From Malania oleifera (taxonomy: Eukaryota; Streptophyta; Magnoliopsida; Santalales; Ximeniaceae): DNA of 64,000 bases. The stretch is from contig NC_080420.1 in the NCBI RefSeq assembly GCF_029873635.1, positions 56,500,457 to 56,564,456 on the forward strand, in the 5' to 3' direction. Both the position numbers and the translations under genes were made by a program. A model generated the notes under the pieces. That model saw only the letters and a program-made list of their open reading frames with translations, did not search any database and was not told where the DNA came from. Positions 10,701 through 25,700 of this stretch are shown piece by piece. Numbering within the stretch: the first letter of the stretch is position 1; each line of letters opens with the position of its first letter.

Positions 10701-13700
10701 AATGATGTTGTGTCTCTATCGACCAGAGATTGCGATGTGCATCTATGTTAGCGTGGAGTTCATTCTCTAGTGGTGCCATTTTACACTAGTTGGACTATCA
10801 TGGGATGTTGAACCTTTGTGTAACTTGAGTAATGTATGGTGTCACTTCCTTAGGCTTCAACTTGTCGATGGTTAATCACAGGTACACTTATGTGAGGATC
10901 ATGTTGTGGGGATATGAATTATCCTCAGTGCTCATGGAATGTGAGTTTAACACCCTTACTATTCGATTCATGGTTCCTCAAAGACAATCTAAGATGGGAC
11001 AATGAGAGCACTAAGTTGCAATTTGGTGTAGCGTTGTCGCTGCACGAACATGATCCCATCACGTGTTGGGTAGATTAGGGTAAAGGTGATACTTGTTGCC
11101 TTAGGATTTCGCCTTCCATTACAGTTGGTATGAAAGCAAATGTCTCCTTCGAGAGCTAAAATTTAATTAATGCTATTGGCTTCAACTCTCTTGTGAGAAT
11201 TTGAGATAGGACGTTGAGTGGGGAAAAGATCAATCTACCCTTGGGTGAGTATTGCAGCCTTGGGATTCAATTGTCTTGCAATGACTGGTATTAGAGCAAG
11301 TCTCTCCTTTAAAAGCTAAACTTGGACTAATGCCATTGGCATCAACTCGTTTGTGGGAATTCAAGGTGTGACTTTGAGTGGAGGAAAGATCAATCTACCC
11401 TTGGCTGAGTATTGGTCACTCTCCCCCCTCTTGTTGTGGAATGCATTGTGTGGATTGGCTAAGGTCTTGTAGTACATTGTCTTTTCGAAATCAGAATGTT
11501 TGAGATGGCCTCATATCTTGGATGTGGGGATAAAGATTATTTTTTGTAGAAATCATTAAAGTGGGTACTAACGCCACACTGTAGGATTTCTTCTATTTTG
11601 TTGGCACTTGAGTTCGGTTTGCAATCATTCAATATTCTTGTGGTGTGCTTACTCCATCATTGGTGGTGATCTTCTTAAATATACAAGCATGAACGATTCA
11701 AGAGCTTTTGCCAAAGGTGTTTTTCACTAAACTGAGAACGTTCATATTCCATAGAGAGAGGTGAGGTTCTTGGATCTTTAAAAGGGTAAAAATTAATGAA
11801 AGCCTTTGTACATCTTTCTTGAGTCACATGGGTACAACTTTGAGTTGGTCCTTGTGGTATTGAAAACACTGTGGTGGTGTAGACTCAAAGGAGACATGAA
11901 TATTGCTCTGAGGATTTCATTGGAAGCCTAAAGGTCCACGGTTTGAGTTTTAATGGAAACGTAGTCGAGAGACTATAACTTGTGGAATTGACTGTTGTAT
12001 GCTTTAGCATCTGCCATGTTTGCCAAGGGGCACATTTGGTATGTTGGCTAGAGGGCCTTTTGTGTTCTGTGTTGGTCACATCTATGCAACTTAGTTAGAG
12101 GGTGTTGTGAAAAACGAATTGCACACCAGAATATCGGATCAAACACACAATACATCACTTAATGATGAATATATAGAACAATCCACAACCATAGCAAATA
12201 TATGAAAGCAATAACAACACAATAACACAAGGAATTACGTGGTTCGACAATGCCTACATCCATGGGAGCAAACAACAAAGATTCACTATCTTTCTTGTCC
12301 AAAGGACATGAACAATGTACAACCATCTTACATATACATCTGAGACAACGTATATATAAAGTTCCTGGAGGTTTTTCCTCCAAACCCCAACTAAATTAAT
12401 GTCCCTCTTTCAAAATTCAAAAAATCTGTGCTGGGTTCCCAAGTGCCCAAACCATTGACAGTTTCAGATAGAATGTAAATTGTCTGAAATCAGGCGCCAA
12501 ACCGTTGACGGTTATGGTGAATCCGTAGACGGTTTCCTTGTTGCTCCTTAGCACTTTGATTTTTCACCATGTTCTCTATTTGTACATGCATCCCATTCAA
12601 TATATGAGCCACATATCACAATAATCTCCACCTTGGCGAATATACGCCCCTTAGGAGAAATCGAAAAGATAACCCGTTGCTCCACCTTGACCTTGGGATG
12701 TTAAGTTGGGACCATCTCTTGTCTAGCAACTGGAGACAAAAACCAAGTCCAAGTAAGGCTTGAACTTGCTTATGGCAGCTTTAGCTTCTGCCATAAACCC
12801 CGATTCAGTTGTAGATATAACAACTTGAGACTGCGCCCTTGGCTTTCAACAAGGTCTTCTCACAACAGTAAACACAAAATCTGCCGTAAGCCTTCTATCA
12901 TCAAAGCCCCCTGCATAGTCTTCAACAAATCTCATGACTGACGGACCACTCTGTTGCTTGCCGAAACTCCTCATTGCACCAGCATAGGAGATCTTTGACA
13001 TATTCTGGACATCACTGTCCGTCCTTAGGTACCGAGCAGTAGACATTTTACATTGATTCTCCTCAAAATCACCCTGAGACAGCAAACAAAGTCTCCCTAT
13101 AGTTTCGTCCTGGAGATTAGACCAATCTGCTTGCAACTCTATCCACAAAGCCACCCTAAGATAACACTAATCTCCTTGTAGCTCTGCTATTGCGAATCTT
13201 CAAACCAAGACCCTTCTTGGCCATACCCAAAACCTTCATGTTAAAACCTTTCAACAGAGTTTCCAATTGATTAGCTTCAGTGAAAGCTTTCCCAGCCAAT
13301 AACATGTCATTCACAAACAACAAATACATCACTCCCTTGCATCCTATCACCCTCTTCCCCTTTGGAAGTTCTACAAACTCCCACATTTGGTACATATACA
13401 ATGACTTTATCTCCTCCACCATAACACTTGTCCATCTATTTTTCCATTTGCTGTGCACCGCATCTTGAAAAATAGTAGGAACCTTGCTGCTGGTAGTAAT
13501 GAATGCATAAAACACTAGAATGTCAAATTTATACCTAAGTGGTGGTCTGATAGTACACCTGAGCCCATTGTGATTCTGCTGGTCTCTCGAGCTGAAACTC
13601 CCTGCAATATGAATAATGTCATCTCTACCCTGAGTTTGTAGCTCCACTTGCAACACATGTCCATTTCTGCTGCAATTTATATCATGATACTGTTGACCCG

Positions 13701-16700
13701 AGATAGAACTCCCTGCATTTCTGCCCTGAGTATCTAGCTCCACCTGAATAACATGTTCATTACTGCTACTGCAGTTTCTGGCATTTGTTTCTCTTACTTT
13801 ACCTGAGTACGCTGCCCTATGACTTTCTCACCAAAAGCCAAGTCTGCACTGATCACTACCTTGTTTGCCACAGGATCACTCAGTTTGAACCCACCTTTTT
13901 TATACCACAGAAAGATGTACTGTCCAGACATAACACCAAGCCTAGATCCCACCTCACTAGAAATGTGCACCTATGGACATCCACTCAAACCCAAGTAGTC
14001 TACCGCAAAACCTGCCTACAATTCTTCTACAACTCTCCCATCTAGTGATACCTTTGGCGATCGGTCAAACGAAAAATGCGTCATACTCACTGACTTCACC
14101 AAGAAGCTTCCTACAATCCCTGCATATAACCTGCCCTACTCACAAAACTCCTTGAACTGAACCAGCGTACTCAATCCCAATGTCTAACCTGAGGATCTCT
14201 CTCTTGGTATGGTTTTCCACCTCAACCACGAGTTAAACTTGGCAAACACCTTAGACTTGTGCTACATGAGATAAACCAAGACCTTTCATGATAAACCCAC
14301 GAAATAAAAATGTCCACCCCGTGATGCTATCCTCACCAGTCCCCAAACATCTAAGTACGTGTAGTCACCCATATGCTCTAACCGTATATGCCACTGAACA
14401 TCTGACTCAGATTCTACAGTTGCAACTTCACTTACAACTGTAATACCCTGCAGTGCATTGATATTTTTCGCTACCTTTTGTCCTTTCATCATCATCAAGT
14501 CGCCTTCACACACTTTCATTTCCCCACTTTCAGACTTGTAACTATATCCATTACAATTTAAAGTGCCTAATGAAATTACATTCTTCCTTAAATTCGGTAC
14601 ATGCCTTACATCACATAAGGTTCTCACAACACTATCATACATTTTGATTTTGACATTTCCAATACCATTTATTTTGCATGAAATATCATTTCCCATAAAA
14701 ATAGAACAAGTATTAACTGACCTGTAGGCATTGAACCATTTTCTATTTAATGTCATGTGATAAGAGCATCCGAAATCTAGGATCCATGAATCTGTGAGGC
14801 ACTCTAAATGCGATAAAAGATATAGCATATCACCATCACTGCTCCCTGAGTCTCCTTTCACTACATTTGCAGATTTTGACGAATCCTCTTGATTTTCAAC
14901 CTTCCCTTTCTTCCACTTCGAACAGTCTGGTCTTATGTGCCCAATTTTCCCACACCTAAAACACTTTATGTCCTTCCTCTTCCCGGATTGCAATCGAGAT
15001 CCGCCCCAGGACTTACGTCTCCCACGTTCCTGGTTATTCTTCACCACAAGACCTACACCATGTGAAACTTCATCGCTGACAATTTTTCTTTGATGAAAAC
15101 CGAGCAGTGCGCTTGTTACCTCTTCCAAATTCAGGCTTTCATTGCCTCATGTCAGAGTCGTAACCAAGTTCTCATATGTATGAGACGTTGGCAGGGAATT
15201 AAATAACATCAGCTCCTTGTCTTTCTTCTCGAGCTTCACATCAACACACATCAAATCACTCACAATCTGATTGAATGTGTTGATATGTTGGTTCAAATCC
15301 GAACCCTCCACCATCTTAAGCCAATATAAATTTTGCTTAAGAAACAATTTGTTCGATAAAGACTTGGACATATATCGGCTTTCTAGTTTCCTCCAAACTG
15401 CTACTGGAGTATCCTCATCCATGACGTAATATAACACATCATCAGCCAAACAAAGTTGGATGGTTGCTACTGCCTTTGCCTCCAATTCATTCCAACTTGC
15501 TTCATACATGCCTTTCGGTTGAATTTCGTATAAGGCCTTCACCATCCTTTGCTGCTCTAAGAGATTTTCACCCTTCTCTGCCACAAACTGAAATTCCCGG
15601 TTCCATCAAACTTGACAACGTCAAATTTTGCAAATTAAGATCCAAAGGCCATTATAACATTATTCTGATACCAATTTGTTATGAAAAACGAATTACACAG
15701 CAGAATATCAGATCAAACACACAATGCAACACTTAATGATGAATATACAGAACAATCAACGAGCACAACAAATATCACAACGGTTTCCCTGTTGTTGCTC
15801 AGCATTTTGATTTTCCATCATGTTCTCTCTTTGTACATGCATCACATTCAGTATATGAGCCATATATCACAATAGAGGGTGTATTATTCAAAGTTTGTAT
15901 TGAAAGCCTTAGGGAAAGCCAAAGCACAATGGAATTAGAAAGACAATAACGATGGATTGGGTTTGGGACTATAATGTCAGAGAACAATTGATGTATGATT
16001 GGCAGCGAATAAATGTTCTTGAGGTTGGAATGCCACAAATAAAATTGAATACTAAATTGGTGGTGAATGCTTGCATGAAAGCAGGCTTTAAACAACGAGT
16101 CTTGGGATTTAAATGTGGAATATGAGCAAAGACCCGCCAAGTGGGTTTTTTTCTTGGTTAGGATGGTGAATATATGGAATGAATGACAAAATTTGAAATT
16201 TTTGGGGAGGTGAAACCTCATACTAACACAACAATTGGGTACTTTTTAAGGAATGTAGGGATGTGAATTTTATCTTCGTCATTGAATGTTGGGAACAAGC
16301 CTTGATGTTATATTTGGTGTGGAAGCCCTATCTACCAATGAGGTAAGTGTGGAAAGAAAGTAGGGGAACTTTCGATGGGGATCATTGCGAAGAGGAGATT
16401 CATTGTGAACTTCTTGTGGATGGAAAAGAGTTTGTAGGAACCTCCATTTGAGTGATTGGATTGTGTGGGGATCTTGGGTTATCTATTGAGGTAAGAAATC
16501 CATCACTTGAACAACATTCTGGAAGTAACTTCCTTGGGTGACTGTGTCAGGATTGGTATGTGTTCTTGTTAACTTGAGGATATGGGACTGACATTAAGAA
16601 GCTATTTTCTTCAATGTACAATAGGATTGGTCTTCTACTCAACTTTTCAAAGAGTTTTGAGTTATTGAGTTCTAGGGACATAATATGGATCCATATCAAG

Positions 16701-19700
16701 GACTGTTGTGGTAGAAATATGTTGACAAGTGTTCTCTATCATTGAACTTGTTGTATTAAGAATTGTTGATGGAAAATGGGTTGAATGAATGTTCTTGGAT
16801 GTTTAAACTTCTTTGAAGAATTGGAGATGAGAATGTGGTTCTCAAAAGAACTCCGCCTATGATGCACTTAATGTCCTAATTTTTTTACACATAGTCAGTC
16901 CCAAGCCTGAGTAAAGGAGGAGGGTTGCATTAGGTAGCTGACAGCCAACGTAAAATTTGTCAGATCGCTATGATATGAATCCTTACCAAATATTTGCTGG
17001 GGTATCCCCTGCGAGCAATGCATTGCACTTGAACCACTCGAGTGTTATGAAAAGTGGGTGAGGGTGGGTTAGGTCGTCGCCCCAAAGTGACTAGCCGTGT
17101 TAGTGCCCAGGTATGTGTCAAATATGCAGGGGTTCCTGCATCATTCTGAACGTGGGTAGGTAAAGACGTTAGTTCAGGAAATTAGGATTAGATTAGCAAC
17201 TTGAAATATAGGGACACTTACGGGTAAAAACATTGAAATTGTGGATACAATGATTAGAAGAAGAATTAATATAATTTGCCTTAAAGGAACTAAGTGGGTG
17301 GGGGAGAAAGCTAGAGAAATTGATAATCAGGATTTAAACTTTGGTACACTAGAAAAGAAAAATATAAGAATGGAGTGAACATTATTATAGACAAAAACTT
17401 AAAAGATAGGGTTGTGGATGTAACTAGAATAGGGGATAGGATTATAAAAATATGATGTTAGGATGAGATAATAAATATCATTAGTGCTTATGCTTCTCAA
17501 GTCGGCTTAGCAAAAAATCTTAAGAGACAATTTTGGGAAGATATGGATAGTATTATACAAGGCATACTAGGACTAAGAAAATATTTATAGAAGGAGATCT
17601 GAATGGACACATTGGAAAGGATAATAAAAATTATGAGAGGATATGGATATGGAGACAAAAATGAGTCTGGGGAGATGATCTTAGACTTCACTATATCATA
17701 TGATTTTAGTATAATGAATACTTGCTTTAAGAAGAGGGAAGAACACTTAATAACCTTTAAAAGTGGACAAAATAGAAGTCAAATAGATTTTTTTTTTTAA
17801 ACTAGGAGGGTAGATCATTTATTGTGTAAGGATTGTAAAGTTATTCCAGGTGAAAGCCTAACTACACAACATAAAGTCTTAGTATTAGATATATGTATTA
17901 AAAAATGGAAGAAAAAGGATAAAATAAAACCAGTGTGAGAGAACTAGATGGTGGAACCTAAAAGGAGAAAATATAATAAAATTAAAAGATAAAATGATCA
18001 AAAATGGGGATTGGACTATAGAGGATGGGATAGATACAAATACTCTTTGGAGTAGATTAGCTAGCTCTATTAAAAAATAGCAAAAGAGATTTTAGTTGAA
18101 TCAAGGGAAAGATTCTCGAGTAGCAAAGAAAGTTGGTGGTGGGATAAAGATGTACAAAAAACCATAAAGACAAAAAGAATTTGGTATAAAACGTGACAAA
18201 AATGTAGAAATAGGGATAACTTTGCAAAGTATTAGGAGGCAAGAAAATATGCAAAAAAAGGCGTTAGTGAAGCTAAATATAGATCATTTAATAGTTTGTA
18301 TGATAAATTAGGTACAAAAGAAGGGGAAAGAGATATATTTAAACTTGCTAAAGTTAAAGAAAGGAAGAGTAAGGACTTAGGAAATGTAAAATGTATAAAA
18401 AGTGAGGACGATATTCAAAATTAGAGTTAACGAAGTTAAGTTTGCACTAAAAAAGATGAAAAATGGGAAAGCTAAGAGACCAGATAACATCCCAATTAAA
18501 ATTTGGAAATGCTTAGGTGATAACGGAATTATATGGTTAACTAATTTATTTAATACAATTATAAAAACTAAGAAAATGCTAGATGAATGGAGGAAAAGCA
18601 TTTTAATACCTATATACAAAAATAAAGGAAATATTCAAAATTGTAATAACTATCGTGGAATTAAACTTATGAGTCATATGATGAAACTATGGGAAAGGGT
18701 AGTTGAACAAAGATTGAGGTTAGAAGTGAAGGTCTCAGAAAATCAATTTGGTTTTATACCTAAGAGATCTACCACATAAGCTATTTATCTTTTAAGAAGA
18801 ATAATGGAAAAGTTTATGGAAAAGAAGATGGACTTGCATATGATATTTATTGACCTTGAGAAAGCATATGATAGGATACCTAGGGAAGTTCTATGGTGGG
18901 TTTTAGGAAAAAAGGGTGTATGTAGTAGGTATACCGATGTCATTAAGGATATGTATGATAGAGTAATGACTAGTGTAAGGATTATAGATGGAGAAACTAG
19001 AGAATTTCCAATCACCATAGGTGTACATCAAGGATTTGCTTTAAGTCCTTATCTTTTTGCTTTAGTGATGGACCAATTGAGTAAGAGTATTCAAAAGGAG
19101 GTTCCATGGTGTATGTTGTTTGTAAATGATATTGTATTAATTGATGAAACTAGGGACGAAGTAAAGGCTGAGTTAGAATTATGGAGAGAAGTTTTGGAAT
19201 CTAGAGGCTTTAGGATAAGTAGAAATAAGACAAAATATATGAAATTTAATTTTAGTAATGATAGGAGGAATATTGGAGACAAAGTTAAATTTGATGATGA
19301 AGAAATAAATAGCACTTGTAGATTTTGATACCTTGGATCTATTATGCAAGCTGAAGGAGAAATTGAAGATAATGTAATGCATAGAGTTAAAACAGGTTGG
19401 GTAAAATGGAGAAGTGCTTCAAGTGTGGTATGTGATCATAGAATACCCTTAAAATTGAAAGGGAAGTTTTATAGGACAGTTATAAGACCAGCTATGTTAT
19501 ATGGATCGGAATATTGGGCGACTAAGAAACATAATATCCAAAAAGTAAAAGTTACCGAGATGAGAATGCTTAGATAGATGAGTGGTATAATATTGAAAGA
19601 TAAATTAAGGAATGAACACATTCACGGTAAGTTAGGTGTAGCTCCTATAGAAGATAGGATAAGGGAGGGACGACTCAGATGGTATGGACACTTGCAATGT

Positions 19701-22700
19701 AGGCCACATAGTGCACCTGTGAGGAAGAGTGAGTTAGTTATTGTGGGGGGCAGTAGAAGAAGAACGGGTAGACCTAAAATAACTTGGGAGGAGATAATGA
19801 GTAAGGATTTAATATCCTTGAATCTATCAAAAGAAATGGCTCATGATCGCATAAATTGGTGGAAAAGGGTTCATATAGCCGATCCCACCTAGTGGGACTA
19901 AGGCTTGGCTTTGTTGTTAATGATCGCCTACTTTGGGAAATTGTGATCAGATGGTGTGCAATGGAGAGATTAGTTTGGAGAGCACTATTGTTCCAAGGGC
20001 TTTTTCTTTGTCTTCATCAAATGTTTGTTAGAAAATTGATGTGTGCTTAATAAGCAAGGACGTTGATAAGATAGAATGGGGGAAAATGTCACAATACATC
20101 TGTGACATATTCAAGATGGCCCACAACCTTAGGAGGGCTTGGTTATCATGCTAGATGAGTCGTGGAAGGAACTATGGAAAACTTGGGTTTGATTATGGAG
20201 ATGTCCTAAGACGTACTTTGAATGCCACTATGATGTTGTCGTGGGTTTGGACAGTTATTTAGGTGTCATTCTCAAGTCAGTGATGTATGACTCTTTAGAC
20301 CATGGATGGTTACTCATGCTAAAGTGAGAATGTGGGAGAAAAATTATATCTTTAGGGAGAATACTAAGTGAATGTCCTACCACCCTTAGTGTCCAGCACT
20401 AAGTGAGCTCCGGAGCACTTCGCTTAGGGGTGGGCCCTTGATAGTCTTGGAGGGTGTCTTGGGCTTCTATGTGGAATTGGGAACCCATGATGATCCATTG
20501 GAGCATCAGGTTGTGCGCCACTTCTGATTCGGAGCTTGGGACATACATCCGTGTTGGCATCGGGATTTACCCTCGAATAGTTCTGTCTTACAATGGACTA
20601 TCTAGGGATGTTTGAGTTGGTTTTCCCAAAAAAGTCAAAAAATATGATTTATGATACCACATCAAGGCAGAATGGGAATATCACCTCTAGATTACTGAAG
20701 AAGCGAAAGAGATGCTGGTTTAATATGGGGTCTTCCCCTTCAACGAGATTAGAAAAGGTTGTATTAAAGTTTCAATCGGTTAGTAACATGGTAAGTGCCC
20801 CTGCCAGGAAGTAGTAATAAAAGTGAGAATGGTGTCACTTACCCTAGCTCCCAGCCGAACTATTCATACACTAGTCATAAAAGTGATGGATTTACATGAT
20901 CACGAGGCTTTCTACATGATAAGTCCAGCATATGTGGAATTCCACATTTTTATAGTATGTAGCCAGTACTTGGGTAATTTGGAGCAGCTTTATGACTTAG
21001 TAGCCGAGTTTTGGGCATGTGTAATGTCATGTGGGGAAGGTATGTTCCCAACTATACTAGACGGAATCAGGGAGGCACTCCATTTGTTAGGTAGTCCTTG
21101 GGATTCTATGTTTTGGCGTCAGTTCAACTTTGTGGTTCACATGACAGAGTTTTGTACATTCATGTGATTTGGAATGGACAATTTTGAGTCTTGCTAAGAG
21201 CTATCTAGAGCTATTATCTCTTATCTTAATTCTCCAATTGAGCAAGAAAAGTTGGTTGACAAGAGGATATTAATTTAGGCTCAAAGGTGGAGGATGGATA
21301 GTATTACCCCCAAGGGTGGGAAATGTTCTGAATTTAAAGGGTTAGGCATGGCTGTAAACTGATGTGTTTTTTCCTGTGCGTTTTTTCCCCACATTTGTTT
21401 CTCATTTCTAATCTAGAAGTACACTTGGATGACATATACTCAATGAAGTGAATGAAAGCTTATTGTCATATTTCTTTTTGTTCATCGCGTTTTCTCTCTC
21501 CCTTCCCCTTTTCATTTTCCTGTCATATGGTCGGATACTCAAAAGACCTGCAGACAGAAATTACTTCTTACTAACATATGCAGTCTTAAAATTTCCTCTT
21601 TGTAATTTCATTATTTGGCATGAAATACATATGATCAGAGAGTGTTACAAGAATGGAATTTTTTATGTTTTAAATTTTGATTGGAGCCATTACAACATTT
21701 GTTTTTGGATTTTTTTAATTTTCCATACACTTCATGGTCTATCTAAGGTCCATCCCACTTTTAGAGAAAATTTCTGTATATGGAGTCCATGACACATGCC
21801 CGGCTTCTTGCAAGACCCAATCTGCCCCTTGGAGGGACTTCTTTTTATTACCTTGCCCTAGGGAGTACAACCTTCACCAGTAGGCAACTAAGTTTTGCTT
21901 GTATGTATTCTCTCTTTTCCAATGCTTCTATGAACCAACCTTGAAAAATCACGATTGATCTTAGTAATTTAGATTTTTAGTGAGTCTTCCTGAAGTGCAT
22001 CTCAGCAGGAAGAACAATTTCAGTTCCATATAATATGGAGAATGAGGTTGCCTCAGTAGGTTCTTTCTTAGCTGTACGGTATGCCCAAAGTGCTAAGGAA
22101 ACATGTTATGGCACTTCTTTGGGTCTTCATGTGCCATCCTATTAAGAACTTGCAGTTGAGTTTTGTTTGTATCATCTGTATGTCCATTACCCTAAGGTGG
22201 CTTGGGTTATTTCAGGATTCTGAGAATGTGCATCTAGAATGTTTGATGCTCACATTTGGGAACCCATAGGAGTATCCTGTATGGGAAGTGTCTTGGAGTC
22301 CTTAGGGATGCAAGACATACCTCCAATAGGCCAAAATATGGGCATTTAATACCCATCTGCCCCATTGATAATCCTGGATTCCATGGTAATACATTTAATG
22401 GGACAAAAGTATCCCTACCATTCATTGCTCTATAACGAAAGTGCCCCTTCTTGTTTACTAGGTTTTCAGTATTATGATTATCATGTTTTTCAGAGAGATG
22501 GGAGAATATATGCTTAGAAGGGATACAAAAGAAACACACTTAAGAGAACAAAAAATAAGCTAATAGAATCTGCTGAATCTACTAGAACCAGAGATGTAGC
22601 ATTTTGTGTGTTATACTAAATACAATTTCATCTGACTTAGCAGACAAACTGTCAAAGATCATTTTATTTCTTGTTATCCAGTTGTGGTAAACACAAGCAG

Positions 22701-25700
22701 CCAAAGTGCGGCTGCAAAGATCAGCTGTAGGGCCAGGACCCAAATTGATCAATCTCTCCATCTCTTCTTCCCAAATAAAAAATGGGTGGGGGGCCTTCAG
22801 AACCACAACAGCTATTTTTTTTTTTTTTTTTTAAGTCTTGTGTGGCAGCAGTTGAAAACAGGTAATTTCTTGATTCCTCTTCCTGATGACCGAACAAGCA
22901 GGGTATGTATTCCAGGATGCCAACCACAAAATGAAAGCATGCCTAGGAATAAGAATACATCTTCTGAACCTGACTATTTTTTACCAAGAAACAGTAGGCC
23001 CTCCCTCTCTAATAAGCTCCCAAGCAGAATAAATTCTCGAGGAACTGGAAGAATCAGCCATCCAAAACAATTTTGTCCTGCTTTAAAGGATCTGGATTGA
23101 AATTTAGAGCATCCTTTTATTGTAGGGACAGTATAAGTAACTCTTCTTGGCCGGAACAATCACCCATTTAGAGCCTCCTTTTATTGTAGAAACAGTATTT
23201 AACTCTTCAAGGCCGGAACGATCACCCATCTCTAAAAATTCTGCAAACTTTGGTTTCTGAAGAAAGAAATATATTCTTATGGGCATTGAGGCCAAATTTA
23301 TCATTTAAAGACCCTCAAGGGTCCCAACCATCAAAGAATAGGGAAATACTGCAGCCGTTCCCCATTGTGTTTGATAGGGTAAACTTTGCTTCTAACTCCC
23401 AGCACTCCCTCTTTCATGTGCAACTGCCATGTTGGGGGAGAGAGAGGGGGGTGGGGGGGTTTGGTTGATGGCCCAGATGCTTCTATTTCTTTGCTTGTAA
23501 ACCTGCAACCGTTCTACCCATAAAAATGAAGAGTAGCAAACTAACCAGAGGAGCTTAACTGCATAAGCTTCCTTCATCTCAGATAGCCTTTTAGATCCAG
23601 ATCACCATCAGACTGAGGCCTGAAGACCTTAGCCCAGTGCAGCTTGTAGTGTCTGAATTGGTTCCCTTCCAAAAGAAAGCTTTAAGCCTTTGCCCCGAAG
23701 ATTTCCTCACTAAGTTCCAATAGTTGTGTATGCTTAGCAGAACATAGCCTATAAGCTGTAATCTCCCTGCACAAGGAGATGCCTGTTGATGCAACTGTTT
23801 ATTCTGCCTGAAATATTCTTAATCAAAAAATAACAATCTTCCTTATTCTTTTTGAAACCAAAGGCAAATCAAGATGCTTAACAGGAAGGCTTCCTTCTGG
23901 CATGCCCAAGTTTTGATAAATTTTCAGTCTTAACACCATCAAGAACTTCAGCTGTAAATAAGTGGACTTCAGAGGGTTGATTTAAAGTTCATAAATCAAT
24001 TAGAAGAACTGCAGAGAGTATCTGGTACTTCTTGCTGAAGCAGCTTCTCCATGAGGAAAAATTAGAAGATCATCTGCAAAACAAAGTTTTGTCAGGCCAA
24101 GTTTCTTACATCTACCATGATACTTTGAATCCCCTTTAGTGGTAGCCAATTTTAAGTCATTATCCAGAACCTTTATAATCATTACAAATAGGTAGGAGAT
24201 ATGGGATACCCCTGCTTAACCCCCTTGCGTCCTTTGAAGAAATCCTCTAAAGAGCAATGGTCAACTGAGGAGAAAGAAGCAGTAAGGGACTCCCTAATCC
24301 CAGAAAAATGTAGGGGGAGTGTCAATAACTTCAAGAACCATGAACAGAAAATCCCAATTAACTGAATCAAGTGCCTTCTTTAGTCCTCCATTATAATCAA
24401 TTTAGGAGCTTCTTGGTTGATATGGTAATTATAGAGATGGTCTTGAGCCAACAATCTATTTGATTGGGGCTTATGAAGGAATCCAAGTAACTTTGCGAGA
24501 TTTTTTGTAATACGTTTGTAAATGATGTTGAGCAACTAGCCTGTAGTCAGAGACTCATAGGGAAAGGTTGGATTTGAACACTTTGAAATGAGGATCAGTG
24601 CAATGGAATTCACCTGATTAAGATGCTTCATATCAATGAAGGGTGAAATAGCCTCCACAAAATCAGTCTCTTGATATTCAAGCAAATTCCTTGTAAAACC
24701 CATCTGGCCCAGGAGAAAAAGAATATCCCACCTGTCTAATTTCCTCCTCAACAGGTTTAGTAAGAGTGGTTTTGTAATCCTTAACCCAGCTAAAATCAAG
24801 TAATTTCTTCAATAAAGAGGGATTGCAAGGAAGAATCCCCCTGTTCTTGTCCCCAACAAATTTGAACGAGAAGACATCAGCTCCTTCTTTATGTCCTCTA
24901 GGCTTAGAGCCATAGGCTTAATCAGAGCTTTTATTGGGATCTGGACCTTCTAGCCCGAACAGCATTGGAGAAAAATTTATTATTTTTGTCCTCTAATTTG
25001 AGTCAAAACCTTGGATTTTATCTTTAGCATGCTTTCTTCATCTTGACATAACTCAATCTAGCTATGTTGCCTATCTTTAGCTTCCTTTAGAATTATTGGA
25101 TGAGAAATACTGAGAATAAGAGATTGCAAGGACTCTATTTGCTCATCTGTTTGCTGAATTTTTTATTTTGGATTTGCATAGTGCTGCTTTTGAAAGATTT
25201 TGAGATGCTTCTTTGGGACTTTCAACTTCTGAAAGAAGCTGAACTCTGTACGTAGGGACCCCTATGGAGCTGCAAGAATTCCAAGCCAATTTTACAGTCT
25301 CCAAGAAGTCCAGACGATAAGTCCAACATTTCAAATTTTTTAAGAGGGAAGTTATTTCCTTTGTTTGAAGAGAACTTACACAATTTAGTTATACCTGGAG
25401 AATGATATGAAACCCCAGGGGAAAGGAATTCTACCAGCAGGTCTGGAATTCTATTAATGCAACTTTGAGAAGCCATGACTCTTAAGCTTCCTAGCCAAAA
25501 ACCCAGCCTCTGACTTATTGGACCATGTGTTCAGCGGACAAGTATATGGGAGAAGGCCAGAGGAAATTATACAGTCTCTGAATTCTTCCAGAGCAGAAAT
25601 ACAAGGAACAGAAGGAGAGTTTAAGCTCTCAGATAAGCTTCGGGTGGTGTTAAAATCCCCAAGAACAATCCAAGGACAACTTCTTAAATCAACTGAAAAA

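Larger units (their letters stand above)
12103..15874 (-). mobile_element. Ty1/copia retrotransposon (defective) in intron 2, antisense
   Basis: The element is bounded by a 5-bp duplication GAGGG (12098-12102 and 15875-15879). Its 3' LTR is 12103-12623 and its 5' LTR 15677-15874. On the minus strand the primer site TTGGTATCAGA follows the 5' LTR, then come gag, zinc knuckle, protease, decayed integrase, reverse transcriptase and RNase H remnants. A purine tract (AAGGTGGAGAT) precedes the 3' LTR. The body is 3.8 kb, shorter than an intact copia, because of internal deletions. Confidence 0.9.
16893..19920 (+). mobile_element. RTE-type LINE, nearly full length, degraded
   Basis: The leader (GTCCCAAGCCTGAGTAAAGG) and the tail (AGTGGGACTAAGGCTTGGC followed by TTG-rich sequence) match plant RTE elements. 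Between them lie an endonuclease remnant and a long reverse transcriptase frame. It has the same orientation as the host gene, inside intron 2. Target-site duplications were not identified, so the ends are approximate. Confidence 0.85.

Noticed and set aside
12159-12383. 74-codon minus frame with a hydrophobic C-terminus
   Set aside because: Lies wholly within the copia LTR; a shadow frame.
20823-21167. 114-codon plus frame in intron 2
   Set aside because: No domain, no splice or promoter context, and adjacent to decayed repeats. Length alone is not convincing.
21448-21792. 114-codon hydrophobic plus frame
   Set aside because: Phe/Ile/Leu-rich translation of AT-rich sequence; no homology I can name.
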